Source: Bifidobacterium catenulatum DSM 16992 = JCM 1194 = LMG 11043 (GTDB lineage: Bacteria > Actinomycetota > Actinomycetes > Actinomycetales > Bifidobacteriaceae). Taken from it: a stretch of DNA of 64,000 bases. Every line of letters starts with the position of its first letter. The first letter of the stretch is position 1. Shown here piece by piece: positions 1 through 7,324 of this stretch. The stretch covers positions 992,001 through 1,056,000 of the forward strand of contig NZ_AP012325.1 of the NCBI RefSeq assembly GCF_001025195.1. The letters run 5' to 3'. The position numbers were made by a program, and so were the translations under genes. The notes beneath the pieces are model-generated. The model saw only the letters and a list, made by a program, of their open reading frames with translations, made no database searches and was not told the DNA's origin.

Positions 1-383
1 AATCGAAACGCGTCGCCTTGCAACGTCAGGGTTGGCATTGCATGCGTTGCGGACGCAACCTGCACGACCCGACCGTCTGGCCGGGCAGGAGCGGCCACCA
101 CCGGCAGTTGCGCCGTCGGGCCGACCCGACCGTGCGTGACCTGCCGTGCAACATCGTCGAACTGTGCGGGTCGGGCACGACCGGCTGTCATGGTTGGGCG
201 CACGCGCATCCGGCCGAGGCGGAACGGTTCGGCTACATCATCCCGAGTTGGCGTGGTCCGCTCAACGCGCCGATACGCGACTGGAACGGCGACTGGTGGT
301 GGCTGTTGGATGACGGCACGGCGCAACGGCTCACTCAAATCGAAATCATCGAATGGCAAAGCGATTGGAAGGAAGAATCATGA
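1..383 (+). CDS. HNH endonuclese-like phage protein, 5' end cut by window
   Basis: The reading frame is open from position 3, so the true start may be upstream; a TTG at 18 is the first possible start inside the window. The protein has a CxxC pair (HCMRCG), a GHHRQ stretch and a GCHGWAHAHP segment, the layout of small HNH nucleases common in actinobacteriophages. HNH proteins of this kind cut or nick DNA and often sit near replication or packaging genes. Its stop overlaps the next gene in ATGA. The family call is by motif; whether it is catalytically active is not known. Confidence 0.7.
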   Translation, partial: SKRVALQRQGWHCMRCGRNLHDPTVWPGRSGHHRQLRRRADPTVRDLPCNIVELCGSGTTGCHGWAHAHPAEAERFGYIIPSWRGPLNAPIRDWNGDWWWLLDDGTAQRLTQIEIIEWQSDWKEES

Positions 384-958
384 GGAAACAGGACGAAGAC
401 CGGAATGGGAAGCCGGAGGCGCTGCTCTGGCTCGACTTCGAAACGACCGGTACGGACAGGAATGACAGTCTGCCGTTGGAGGTCGGCATGGAATGCACCG
501 ACGTGCTGGGCGAGCATTCGTATGGATCCCTGCATCGCATCATCAGACCGGACTATCTCGACCTGTTGGACATGAGTCCGATGGCGTTCTCCATGCACAC
601 GGACAATGGTCTCCTGTTCGAACTGCTGAACGGCTCCGACAGGAACGACTGCGTGGAAGCGGTCGTGAACGCTGTGGAGGAGTATCTCGAATCCCTGTCG
701 CAACGCTTCACCTTGGTTCCGGCCGGAACGAACGTGGACTTCGACCTCGACTTCCTGAAACGTCTCGACCTGAACCCGGACAGGTGGCTGTCCTACCGCA
801 AGTTCGACCTGACCACGCTCCGCCGGTATTTGAGGTTCATCGACTGTCCCGAGGATCCGTACGAGGGGCATCGTGGCACGCACAGGGTGCGCGACTGCAT
901 CCGACGCGACATCAACGACTACATCCGATACCGCAAGCTCCTGAAGGGAGCATGGTGA
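380..958 (+). CDS. DnaQ/oligoribonuclease-like 3'-5' exonuclease
   Basis: 192 residues. The three exonuclease motifs of the DEDD superfamily are visible: LDFETTGTD near the N-terminus, PAGTNVDFDLDFL in the middle, and HRVRDCIRRDI near the C-terminus giving the last His and Asp. Size and layout resemble oligoribonuclease or stand-alone DnaQ-type nucleases, which trim short RNA or DNA from the 3' end using two metal ions. The start at 380 is chosen because GGAAGGAAG lies at the right distance and the ATG overlaps the upstream stop; an in-frame ATG at 353 lacks a ribosome site. Its role in the phage (nucleotide salvage or DNA processing) is inference. Confidence 0.8.
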   Translation: MRKQDEDRNGKPEALLWLDFETTGTDRNDSLPLEVGMECTDVLGEHSYGSLHRIIRPDYLDLLDMSPMAFSMHTDNGLLFELLNGSDRNDCVEAVVNAVEEYLESLSQRFTLVPAGTNVDFDLDFLKRLDLNPDRWLSYRKFDLTTLRRYLRFIDCPEDPYEGHRGTHRVRDCIRRDINDYIRYRKLLKGAW

Positions 959-1026
959 TGACAGCGGTCTCCATGATGCTCCTGTGCGCGGCCGTCCTGG
1001 TCGCTTGGATCGGAGGCCGGCCATGA
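958..1026 (+). CDS. 22-residue membrane peptide
   Basis: A very short ORF lies between two overlapping neighbours. It starts at ATG 958, sharing the last base of the upstream stop, with GAAGGGAG 7 bases before it, and ends in an ATGA overlap with the gene at 1023. The peptide is almost entirely one hydrophobic segment (MMLLCAAVLVAWIG) followed by Gly-Arg-Arg-Pro-like polar residues. The ribosome site and the start/stop coupling on both sides support real translation. Function unknown; a small membrane peptide is the only safe description. Confidence 0.55.
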   Translation: MTAVSMMLLCAAVLVAWIGGRP

Positions 1027-1274
1027 CGGTCCAGACGCATATGGCGTGGCGGTACCGGAATCCCGCCGACCTGATCGGCCGGCGATGCATCGCGCTCACC
1101 GGCATGGATGTCACGTTGGACGGCCCATTGGATCTGATCCGGTTGAGTCCGGTCCACGCGGTCCTGAAATACCGGGGCATAGGACTGCACGTCATCGACT
1201 GCGACCTACGCCATCACACGAACAAAACCTCGGACGGCATCCGCGCCGTCGTCATCACGGAAAGCAAACCATGA
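1023..1274 (+). CDS. hypothetical phage protein, 83 aa
   Basis: The start overlaps the preceding stop (ATGA at 1023-1026) and follows a GGAGG-like site at 1012-1016; the stop overlaps the next start in the same way at 1271. The sequence is a mixed, probably beta-rich small domain (IALTGMDVTLDGPLDL, VHAVLKYRGIGLHVIDCD). I do not recognise the family. Its place in a chain of four coupled genes suggests co-expression with the exonuclease and the Lar-like protein. Confidence 0.6.
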   Translation: MTVQTHMAWRYRNPADLIGRRCIALTGMDVTLDGPLDLIRLSPVHAVLKYRGIGLHVIDCDLRHHTNKTSDGIRAVVITESKP

Positions 1275-1528
1275 AACACACCACATCGCATGCCAGGAAA
1301 TGGCATAGGACCAGTCCATGCCCATACTGCGGCACGAGGAAACCCGGCATCGAACCCTACGCCCGGATCATCGGAGCCAAGATGCACTGCATCTGGATCG
1401 CCAAATGCCATGGATGTCCGAACGCCGTCTGGATCACCACCCCGGACGACAGCATCAAAACCGCGATCCGCGGATGGAACCGATACGCCAACGGCGGATG
1501 GCGCAAACACCAGGAGGAAACGAAATGA
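1271..1528 (+). CDS. Lar-like zinc finger protein (restriction alleviation family)
   Basis: 85 residues with two Cys pairs, CPYCGTRKPG near the N-terminus and CHGCPNAVW in the middle, and the C-terminal TAIRGWNRYA stretch typical of the Lar family ('..ai..WN.R'). Lar of Rac prophage moderates type I restriction of unmethylated phage DNA; most phage homologues are untested small zinc ribbons. Start and stop both overlap neighbours in ATGA. The family assignment rests on the Cys pairs plus the tryptophan-asparagine tail; an anti-restriction role here is inference. Confidence 0.65.
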   Translation: MKHTTSHARKWHRTSPCPYCGTRKPGIEPYARIIGAKMHCIWIAKCHGCPNAVWITTPDDSIKTAIRGWNRYANGGWRKHQEETK

Positions 1529-1566
1529 GAAAAACAACACGCATCACACTCAAGGACACAAAATGA
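1525..1566 (+). CDS. 13-residue micro-ORF, possible translational coupler
   Basis: ATG 1525 overlaps the upstream stop, and AGGAGG at 1511-1516 is the best ribosome site in this cluster. The peptide (MRKTTRITLKDTK) is basic and ends at 1566, overlapping the start of the next gene at 1563. The strong ribosome site serving only 13 codons suggests a coupling ORF that delivers ribosomes to 1563. No known peptide family. Confidence 0.45.
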   Translation: MRKTTRITLKDTK

Positions 1567-1799
1567 GCAATCGAAGTTATTTGGTGCCAAGGCCGCCAGC
1601 GTTCGACCATGAGCATCCCAGACCGAAGGAGGAAGGCGAGGTGCTGTACTGCGGAAATTGCCAAAAATGGTACGTATCATGGTTTCCCCTCACCGAAGTC
1701 AAAACCATATGGGGCCGCCGCCCCGAATGGTGGATACGCATCTTCCACCGCAAACCATACGAGACGATCATCCAGCAAATACGAAGGGAAACGAAATGA
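1563..1799 (+). CDS. hypothetical phage protein with CxxC knuckle, 78 aa
   Basis: The start lies in an ATGA overlap with the micro-ORF, with AAGGA at 1551-1555 as ribosome site. A single CGNC knuckle (YCGNCQKWYVSWFP) lies in the middle, followed by an aromatic, basic tail (PEWWIRIFHRKP). Only one Cys pair is present, so a metal site would need a dimer or other ligands. I do not recognise the family. It is the fifth gene of a tightly coupled block of small genes. Confidence 0.55.
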   Translation: MSNRSYLVPRPPAFDHEHPRPKEEGEVLYCGNCQKWYVSWFPLTEVKTIWGRRPEWWIRIFHRKPYETIIQQIRRETK

Positions 1800-1933
1800 A
1801 AGTGAAGAAAACCCTCACGGACATGATCATCAAATGGCATCAGGCCGGATACAGCCTCGATGAGATCGCCCCACTGATGCCACAAGTCCCCAAAGAGGAA
1901 ATCAAAGCCATCATTCAACAACACCACGAATAA
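1796..1933 (+). CDS. 45-residue helical, HTH-like phage protein
   Basis: Starts in an ATGA overlap with the preceding gene, with GAAGGGAA just upstream. The sequence MIIKWHQAGYSLDEIAPLMPQVPKEEI reads like the first helices of a small helix-turn-helix domain with a basic N-terminus and a Gln/His-rich end. It is the last gene of the first coupled block; about 70 bases without a gene follow. A DNA-binding role is inferred from the helix pattern only. Confidence 0.5.
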   Translation: MKVKKTLTDMIIKWHQAGYSLDEIAPLMPQVPKEEIKAIIQQHHE

Positions 1934-1940
1934 CAAGAAA

Positions 1941-1958
1941 CCCGACCTTCCGGCCGGG
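1941..1958 (+). terminator. weak GC-rich hairpin after the first gene block
   Basis: CCCG and CGGG arms with an internal A/C mismatch and two more G-C pairs close a four-base loop. There is no T-run after it, so it may be an attenuating hairpin or just local symmetry. It lies in the 71-base gap between the coupled small genes and the gene at 2005. Confidence 0.25.
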
Positions 1959-2004
1959 CTCCTGACACCACCAGAAGACTACCACGCCGGAGGGAATCGA
2001 ACAA

Positions 2005-2865
2005 ATGAACGAACAAACCAACGAATCCCAACCAACACCAAACCAGACACAACCAGCACAAACCAACCAAAACAAGCCAGCGCTCGCCGGCGTGTGCCTC
2101 GTCTGCGGCGGAGAATGCGCTGTCGGCGACACCATGTGCGCGAGATGCGATGGGCTGATGCGCGGCTGGCTGCGGGAATATCCATCATGGTTGGATTCGC
2201 TGCATGAGTTCCTGGACTCGACCGCGCACTACGGAGGCCGCCAGCCTGGACGCGTCAACCTTCCATCCGCGCCTACGCCAATCCGATTGCCGGTGCTCGA
2301 CCACATGCAGGCCATCGAGGATGCCGCAATCGCACTCTGGCGCCGGTTGTACGCTCCGCCCGCCATGCCTTGGGCTACCTGTGACGTGCATCCGCCGCTG
2401 GTGGACATGCTGCGTGCCTGCGCCGGCAGTCCTCGACTGCGCCGCATGCCTGACATCGCCGACTTCTACCATGAGTGGGAGTCGATGGTTCGAAAGACGC
2501 TGGACATCATCGACGTGCCGCCTGCGAAACATGGCATCGGAAGATGCCCGAACCCGCTGTGCGGAGTCGAATTGACAGCGGCGGTCGGCGCGGTAAGCGT
2601 TGCATGTCCCGTGTGCGGCAACACTTACCTTGTGGCGGATGTGCGGTTGGGGTTCCTGAGGGAATGCGTTCGGTCGGGACGCGCGTTCACGGCGGGGGAG
2701 TGTGCGGAACTGCTGCGCGAATGCGGATTCCAGTGCAACGCGAACACGATTCGCTCATGGCGCAAGCGCGGCAGGCTCCAACCGGTTGGTGAAAACGTGA
2801 AGGGGCAGCCGTTGTACAGGCTTTCCGACGTGCATGGACAGGTCGTGCGACGCGACTCGATTTGA
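2005..2865 (+). CDS. zinc-ribbon and helix-turn-helix phage protein, 286 aa
   Basis: After a Gln/Thr/Asn-rich, low-complexity first 27 residues, a CLVCGG..MCARCDG double knuckle appears. A second zinc ribbon follows at about residue 180 (CPNPLCG..ACPVCGN), then a C-terminal helix-turn-helix of MerR/excisionase look (FTAGECAELL, ANTIRSWRKRGRL, GQPLYRLSDV). Proteins built like this occur in actinophages and are thought to bind DNA. GGAGGGAATC upstream of ATG 2005 is a fair ribosome site. It stands alone between gaps and is followed by a strong terminator. A middle/late regulator is inference. Confidence 0.6.
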   Translation: MNEQTNESQPTPNQTQPAQTNQNKPALAGVCLVCGGECAVGDTMCARCDGLMRGWLREYPSWLDSLHEFLDSTAHYGGRQPGRVNLPSAPTPIRLPVLDHMQAIEDAAIALWRRLYAPPAMPWATCDVHPPLVDMLRACAGSPRLRRMPDIADFYHEWESMVRKTLDIIDVPPAKHGIGRCPNPLCGVELTAAVGAVSVACPVCGNTYLVADVRLGFLRECVRSGRAFTAGECAELLRECGFQCNANTIRSWRKRGRLQPVGENVKGQPLYRLSDVHGQVVRRDSI

Positions 2866-2904
2866 CAAAATCGAAAGTGCAACGCACAATTGTCAGTGGA
2901 TTAG

Positions 2905-2941
2905 AGGGTTCAAACCGAGGCGACTTGGTTTGAACCCTTTT
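2905..2941 (+). terminator. strong intrinsic terminator
   Basis: A perfect 12-bp stem (AGGGTTCAAACC at 2905-2916 with GGTTTGAACCCT at 2927-2938) and a 10-base loop are followed by TTTT. It closes the early/middle transcript before the packaging and structural genes. Confidence 0.85.
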
Positions 2942-3110
2942 CATATCCACCTTGGATTCTCCTAACTCCTTGGGCTACGTAACACCGTCCTGTCTGAGCG
3001 GCATATCGGACACGCTCCGCCCACTCACGTCAGAGTGGGCATACACCAACAGTGGCAGGCAAGCCAATCCCGCGACTCGCGATGCAGTGAAGCTCAAACC
3101 GCCTGTCCAT
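2942..3110 (+). other. gene-free stretch with an 8-bp hairpin
   Basis: No supported coding sequence lies here. The only structure found is a perfect 8-bp hairpin, GCCCACTC at 3019-3026 with GAGTGGGC at 3033-3040, without a T-run. With the tRNA-like element downstream, the gene-free stretch from 2866 to 3238 totals 373 bases. It is a reasonable place for the late promoter, but no clear -35/-10 pair was found. Confidence 0.4.
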
Positions 3111-3213
3111 GCCTTCGTAGGAATCAGTGGCAGATCGCACCGGTCGCAGATCTTCGGATCCTCTTCCTTGCGGCCGTATGTATGCGCGGGTTCGACTCCC
3201 GCCGAAGGCACCA
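3111..3213 (+). ncRNA. tRNA-like element with CCA end and abnormal central arm
   Basis: A perfect 7-bp acceptor-like stem (GCCTTCG 3111-3117 with CGAAGGC 3203-3209) is followed by A and an encoded CCA (3211-3213). A canonical T-arm (GCGGG, TTCGACT loop, CCCGC at 3186-3202) and a D-arm-like stretch with the usual AGTGGCA core (3121-3136, one A/A mismatch) are present. In place of a 17-base anticodon arm there is a longer helix: CGGTCGCA 3141-3148 pairs with TGCGGCCG 3169-3176, and inside it GATC-TTCG-GATC (3149-3160) can form a second hairpin. No 7-base loop with T33 and a readable anticodon can be found. It could be a decayed tRNA, a tRNA with an inserted segment, or a tRNA mimic. Confidence 0.55.
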
Positions 3214-3238
3214 ACCAATCCGAAGCAAAGGAGCAACA

Positions 3239-3412
3239 ATGAAAGACGTACTTCAAGAGATTGCTCACCAGCTCAAACGCATCGCGGACCAAGGCGAGCA
3301 AACCACCATGCAGCTCAACCGCGAAGACGCCCTCGCCGCATGGGGACTCCGCATCTACCAAGCCGATTACCTGCGCGCACTCCAACAACTCGGCATCGAC
3401 ATCACGGATTAA
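3239..3412 (+). CDS. hypothetical phage protein, 57 aa
   Basis: ATG 3239 follows AAAGGAG at a good distance and lies 26 bases after the CCA of the tRNA-like element. The product is a short, charged, probably helical peptide (EIAHQLKRIADQGEQTTMQLNREDAL). The stop is directly followed by the start of the HNH gene. Family not recognised; small genes in this place before the packaging HNH gene are common in phages. Confidence 0.6.
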   Translation: MKDVLQEIAHQLKRIADQGEQTTMQLNREDALAAWGLRIYQADYLRALQQLGIDITD

Positions 3413-3748
3413 ATGCGCAGACAACACAAGCCAGACCCAAGAAAAACCAACGGCTGGAAACGCGCACAACTCCGAGCAAGAGTCCTCGCAGCATACGATG
3501 TGTGCGCCATCTGCGGCAAACCAGTCGACAAGACACTGAAGACACCACACCCAATGAGCGCCGAAGTCGACGAAATCATCCCAGTCAGCCGAGGCGGCGA
3601 CCCACTCGCATGGAACAACGTCCAACTCACACACCGATGCTGCAATCAACACAAAAGCAACCATTCAAACGAATGGGCGAAACGCGAAGCCGCGGGCAAA
3701 CCAACCATCAAACAAAGCTCAATGCCATTCAAAACCATCGGCATCTGA
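3413..3748 (+). CDS. HNH endonuclease of the packaging module
   Basis: 111 residues. Zinc Cys pair CAICGK near residue 31 and a second set in THRCCNQHKSN flank the core EVDEIIPVSRGGDP..NNVQL. In the usual HNH core the stretch reads 'vDHI.P.s.GG'; here the first catalytic His position holds Glu (DEI), a variant I have the impression occurs in other phage HNH proteins but cannot check. HNH proteins beside terminase genes assist cos cleavage or terminase nicking in several siphoviruses. The start is immediately after the preceding stop. Being next to terS and terL fits a role in DNA packaging. Confidence 0.8.
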   Translation: MRRQHKPDPRKTNGWKRAQLRARVLAAYDVCAICGKPVDKTLKTPHPMSAEVDEIIPVSRGGDPLAWNNVQLTHRCCNQHKSNHSNEWAKREAAGKPTIKQSSMPFKTIGI

Positions 3749-3869
3749 CCGGACACCCACGGCAGGTGACCCTACCGCCCCGGTGCTGCCTGCCCCGCCG
3801 CATAGGGCTGATTTCTCCCCGAGATTTCAAAACGTGACGATAGGGAAAACGTGACGGAGGTATGACGTT
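3749..3869 (+). other. 121-base gap before terS, possible cos/pac region
   Basis: No ORF is supported. The stretch contains GC-rich repeats of CCTACCGCCCCGG and CTGCCTGCCCCGCCGC character and two GTGACGG/GTGACGAT words near 3833-3859. The position between an HNH gene and terS is where cos sites lie in many HNH-carrying siphoviruses; this is inference from position only. Confidence 0.25.
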
Positions 3870-4289
3870 ATGAAATGTCTTGAATGCGGCAGGGAATTCC
3901 GTCCATCCGGCCGCGGCAAGCCAAGCAAGTACTGTTCAGGCGCATGCAAGGCAAAAGCCTATCGACGCAGGAAGAAGAACAGCGAGATCGTTGCCGTCCC
4001 GAAACCGAAGCAGGCGAAAGAGAATGATCCGGCAAGGATCCCGGAGCTTGACCGACGCAGCTTCGAACGGATGATGGACGATTCCTTCGAGGACGTGCTC
4101 CGGCACAACCGCGACCGCCTGCGCGCGGCATTGGACGACATCTCGACTCCAGCAAACGCCTTGCCGGCCATCAGCAGACAGCTGATCGCGGTCAGCGAAC
4201 GGTTGGAGAACATGCAGGGCGGTGGCGGACTGTTCGATGACGATGATGTGACGGAGGTTTCGGAGGATGTCGGAGCGTCGATTGTCTGA
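3870..4289 (+). CDS. terS: terminase small subunit-like protein
   Basis: 139 residues. It begins with a zinc-knuckle domain (CLECGREF..GKPSKYCSGACKAKAYRRRKK), a basic DNA-binding module, followed by an acidic, helical oligomerisation-type region and a DDDD tail. Position, size and the 23-base overlap with the large subunit support the role of recognising phage DNA and loading the motor. ACGGAGG upstream of ATG 3870 is the ribosome site. The terS family is very variable, so the call depends mainly on context. Confidence 0.65.
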   Translation: MKCLECGREFRPSGRGKPSKYCSGACKAKAYRRRKKNSEIVAVPKPKQAKENDPARIPELDRRSFERMMDDSFEDVLRHNRDRLRAALDDISTPANALPAISRQLIAVSERLENMQGGGGLFDDDDVTEVSEDVGASIV

Positions 4290-5700
4290 ACTCGCCCAAC
4301 GGCTCGTGAAGCCGGAAGGCATCACGTCGAGCGATTTCGCGATGATTGACAAGGCCGCGTGCAAGGCCGGCATACACTTCGACCTGTGGCAGAAGGGCTT
4401 CCTCTACCTTCTATTCGGTAAACGCGCGGATGGCAAGTACGCATGCGGCTCCGGTGGCGCGGTATTATCCAGCTGCCGCCAGATCGGCAAGACGTTCACC
4501 GTCGGCAACGCGATTTTCATTCTGTGCGCCGGACGGGCGAACACGCTGGTGATCTGGACGGCGCATCATACGCGTACCTCGGACGAGACGTTCGCTGACA
4601 TGTGCGATATGACGCATAATCCGAAGCTCGCCAGATATGTGGAGAACGTTCGCCGTGCGAACGGCCAGCAGGAGATTCGATTCACGAATGGCAGCCGCAT
4701 CATGTTCGGCGCCCGTGAGAACGGCTTCGGCCGCGGCCTGCACTCCGCTGACATCGAAGTGTTCGATGAGGCGCAGATCCTCACCGTGAAGGCTTTGGAC
4801 AATCTGATTCCGATCGTGAACACGAGTCCGAATCCTCTGGTCGTGTTCATGGGCAATCCGCCGAAGCCGGGCGACCAGTCCGAGGCGTTCGGCGAGAAAC
4901 GCGATCTTGCGCTCGGCGGCGACGCCGAGGGCATGCTGTACGTCGAACTGGCGGCCGACCGTGATGCGGATTCCGACGACCGTGAGGCGTGGGCGAAAGC
5001 CAATCCAAGCTATCCGAAGCGCACCAGCGAACAGGCGATCATGCGAATGCGCAACCTGCTCGCCGAAGATTCGTTCAGACGCGAGGCCTTGGGCATCTGG
5101 GACGAGCATGTGGCGGTTCGCGCTATTGATCCGAAACTGTGGAAGCAGTCCGAGACCATGCAGGTGCCGGATGGAGGCATTCCGAGTTTCGCCTTGGACA
5201 TGCCGCCGGACCGCAGCACGCTGGTCATCGGCAATGCCTTGAAGCTGCACGACGGCACGGCCTTGATCCAGATGGCCGCCATCGAGGACGCGCACCGCAA
5301 CGGCACCCAATGGGCGGTCGAATGGCTGCGTGAACGTTGGCCGGAGACCGCCGCCGTCGTGATCGACGCGCAGTCGCCGGCCATGAGCCTGCTGTCCGAA
5401 CTGCAGAAGGCTCATGTCCGAGTGACCATCACCTCGATGGCCGAGATGGGACGCGCCTACGGACGATTCCAGGACATGCTCAACGACGGACAGCTGAAAC
5501 ACCTGCCGGACGACGCGCAGCCGCAATTGGCCGCCGCCGTGCGAGGCGCGATCACTCGCAACCTTGGTGCCTCGGGCGCGTTGGCGTGGAACAAGCTCGG
5601 AGCCGACGTGGACATCAGCCCATTGGTGGCCTGCACGCTGGCCCTGTACGGTGCGTTCACATCGAAACGTGTTCCAGGACGCAAACAGAGAGTTGGATGA
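4267..5700 (+). CDS. terL: terminase large subunit
   Basis: 477 residues. ATPase Walker A variant SSCRQIGKT near residue 75 and Walker B IEVFDEAQ near residue 163 identify the packaging motor; the C-terminal half with FALDMPPDRSTLVIG and AAVVIDAQSP has the RNase H-like nuclease character of large terminases. It translocates DNA into the prohead and cuts the concatemer. Ribosome site GGAGG at 4253-4257 lies inside terS, 9 bases before ATG 4267. The stop overlaps the portal start in ATGA. Confidence 0.92.
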   Translation: MSERRLSELAQRLVKPEGITSSDFAMIDKAACKAGIHFDLWQKGFLYLLFGKRADGKYACGSGGAVLSSCRQIGKTFTVGNAIFILCAGRANTLVIWTAHHTRTSDETFADMCDMTHNPKLARYVENVRRANGQQEIRFTNGSRIMFGARENGFGRGLHSADIEVFDEAQILTVKALDNLIPIVNTSPNPLVVFMGNPPKPGDQSEAFGEKRDLALGGDAEGMLYVELAADRDADSDDREAWAKANPSYPKRTSEQAIMRMRNLLAEDSFRREALGIWDEHVAVRAIDPKLWKQSETMQVPDGGIPSFALDMPPDRSTLVIGNALKLHDGTALIQMAAIEDAHRNGTQWAVEWLRERWPETAAVVIDAQSPAMSLLSELQKAHVRVTITSMAEMGRAYGRFQDMLNDGQLKHLPDDAQPQLAAAVRGAITRNLGASGALAWNKLGADVDISPLVACTLALYGAFTSKRVPGRKQRVG

Positions 5701-7166
5701 TATTTATGGTTGAATTCTCCGCATTGGGGCCGATCTCCGGCATCCCCGACAGCGACATGGACACCGTGCAGCGCCTGTACCGGGTATGGATCAGGAAATA
5801 CGAGCGCAACGCGTTGAGGACGGAATATTACAACGCCCACGAACGTGTGAAGAACCTCGGCATCGCGGTGCCGGACAAGCTCGCCAGCCGGTTTCACGCA
5901 TGCGTGGGCTGGCCGGCGAAGGCGGTGAAGACTCTCGCCGACCTGTCCGTCTTCGACGGATTCCACCTACCGGACGGCGAGGATACGCACGGTGTCGAGC
6001 AGATCATGGACGCCAACCGCTTCGACCTGATCGTCCCAGAGACCATCATCAACGCCTACACGCACTCATGCGCGTTCCTCACCGTCTTCCAAGACCCGGA
6101 CGACGGCCGCCGCGTCCGTGTGATACCACGGCCGGCCACATGGTCAGCGGCCATCTGGGACTACATGCGCAACCGCATCAAAGCCGCGTTGACCATCACC
6201 GACATCGATGAATACGGCGACGTGACCGACATGAACATATGGCTCCCTAACATGGTCTACCGCTGTTTCAGGAACCACGGCGCATGGAAGGCCGTCGCAT
6301 GCCCGAACGACTGGCCATATCCAACAGTGGTGCCGGTCTGCTACGACCCGCAGGCCGAACGCCCGTTCGGACGATCACGCATCACCAGACCACTCATGGC
6401 ACTGACCGACGCGGCCATAAGAACCATGCTCCGCATGGAGGTTGGAGCCGAGTTCTACTCGGCTCCAAGCCTCTGGTTCCTCGGCCTCGACCCAGAAGCG
6501 TTCCAGGACAAATGGAGCTCGCTGGTCAGCAGCATCAACTCGGTCAGCCGCGACCAGAACGACGAGATACCAACACTCCAGCAAGTGCGGCAGATGACCA
6601 TGCAGCCGCACTCCGACATGCTGCGCACCATCGCGCTGATGGTATCCAGCGAGACCAGCATCCCGGTCAACGATCTGGGCATCACCATGGACAATCCAGC
6701 CAGCGCCGAGGCGATGATGGCTGCCGAACGCAAGCTCTCGCGCGAAGCCGACCGCCAAAACCACCTGTTCTCGTATGCTCTCGAGGAAACCATACGCATG
6801 GTCGTATGCCTCCAGGAACACATACCGCCGTCCGACATGCCAGACACGCTGACCGGGATACGCTGCCAATGGCAGCCGACAAAGGAAATCAGCATCGGAG
6901 CCCGAGCCGACGCGTTCAGCAAGATCGCCGGAGTGTCCGAAGCGTTCGCCCGGTCCGAGACCGGCTGGCGGTACGCGGGCTTCGACCACGACGACATCGC
7001 GGACATCATGGACACGATCCGCTCGCAGGACGCGCGCGGCATCCTGGACAGGCTCGTCGGCGATGCCGGCAAAGCCCAGAAGCAGGACTCCGAAACGCAG
7101 CAGGCCGATGCCACGGAAACCAGGAACGCCGGCGAGTCTGCGGATGTGGGGGGGCTAACGGCATGA
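5697..7166 (+). CDS. phage portal protein (SPP1 gp6-like)
   Basis: 489 residues from ATG 5697, which overlaps the terL stop; a second in-frame ATG at 5706 is an alternative. The sequence has the features of the SPP1 gp6 portal family: YRVWIRKYERNALRTEYYN near the start, the FGRSRITRPLMALTDAAIRTMLRMEV segment of the stem, and a disordered acidic tail rich in Glu, Gln and Ala. The portal forms the dodecameric ring at the capsid vertex that carries the terminase and then the connector. Placement between terL and the MuF gene is standard. Confidence 0.9.
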   Translation: MIFMVEFSALGPISGIPDSDMDTVQRLYRVWIRKYERNALRTEYYNAHERVKNLGIAVPDKLASRFHACVGWPAKAVKTLADLSVFDGFHLPDGEDTHGVEQIMDANRFDLIVPETIINAYTHSCAFLTVFQDPDDGRRVRVIPRPATWSAAIWDYMRNRIKAALTITDIDEYGDVTDMNIWLPNMVYRCFRNHGAWKAVACPNDWPYPTVVPVCYDPQAERPFGRSRITRPLMALTDAAIRTMLRMEVGAEFYSAPSLWFLGLDPEAFQDKWSSLVSSINSVSRDQNDEIPTLQQVRQMTMQPHSDMLRTIALMVSSETSIPVNDLGITMDNPASAEAMMAAERKLSREADRQNHLFSYALEETIRMVVCLQEHIPPSDMPDTLTGIRCQWQPTKEISIGARADAFSKIAGVSEAFARSETGWRYAGFDHDDIADIMDTIRSQDARGILDRLVGDAGKAQKQDSETQQADATETRNAGESADVGGLTA

Positions 7167-7303
7167 AAGCCAAGTTCGATGCGCTGGGCGTCGCGGTCCG
7201 CGCCGGAGTCGACCCGGCCAACGCGGCCTCGCTCATCGGTTTGGATGGCGTCAGATTCACCGGACTCCAGCCCGTCTCCCTCAAGAACCCAGACGACGAA
7301 TGA
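7163..7303 (+). CDS. 46-residue protein between portal and MuF
   Basis: ATG 7163 overlaps the portal stop. The peptide (MKAKFDALGVAVRAGVDPAN, then ASLIGLDGVRFTG) has a helix followed by a short strand region. Short proteins with the 'GV.p..Aa...Gl..v.ft' pattern follow the portal in many actinobacterial siphoviruses; no function has been assigned to my knowledge. The gap to the MuF start is 21 bases with GGAGG inside it. Confidence 0.6.
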   Translation: MKAKFDALGVAVRAGVDPANAASLIGLDGVRFTGLQPVSLKNPDDE

Positions 7304-7324
7304 AACACATGATCGGAGGCCACG

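Noticed and set aside
335..1195. Long minus-strand ORF opposite the early phage genes, and similar antisense ORFs throughout
   Set aside because: They are antisense to coding genes with clear motifs and ribosome sites, and their compositions are those of reverse frames of GC-rich genes.
3111..3213. Ordinary tRNA call for the element with CCA end
   Set aside because: No 5+7+5 anticodon arm with T33 can be built in any placement between 3137 and 3185, and 100 bases to the discriminator is too long without a proper variable arm.
2975..3664. Minus-strand 229-aa ORF across the tRNA-like element
   Set aside because: It contains the translated complement of the tRNA-like structure (GVEPAHTYGRK) and runs antisense to the HNH gene, so it is a shadow.
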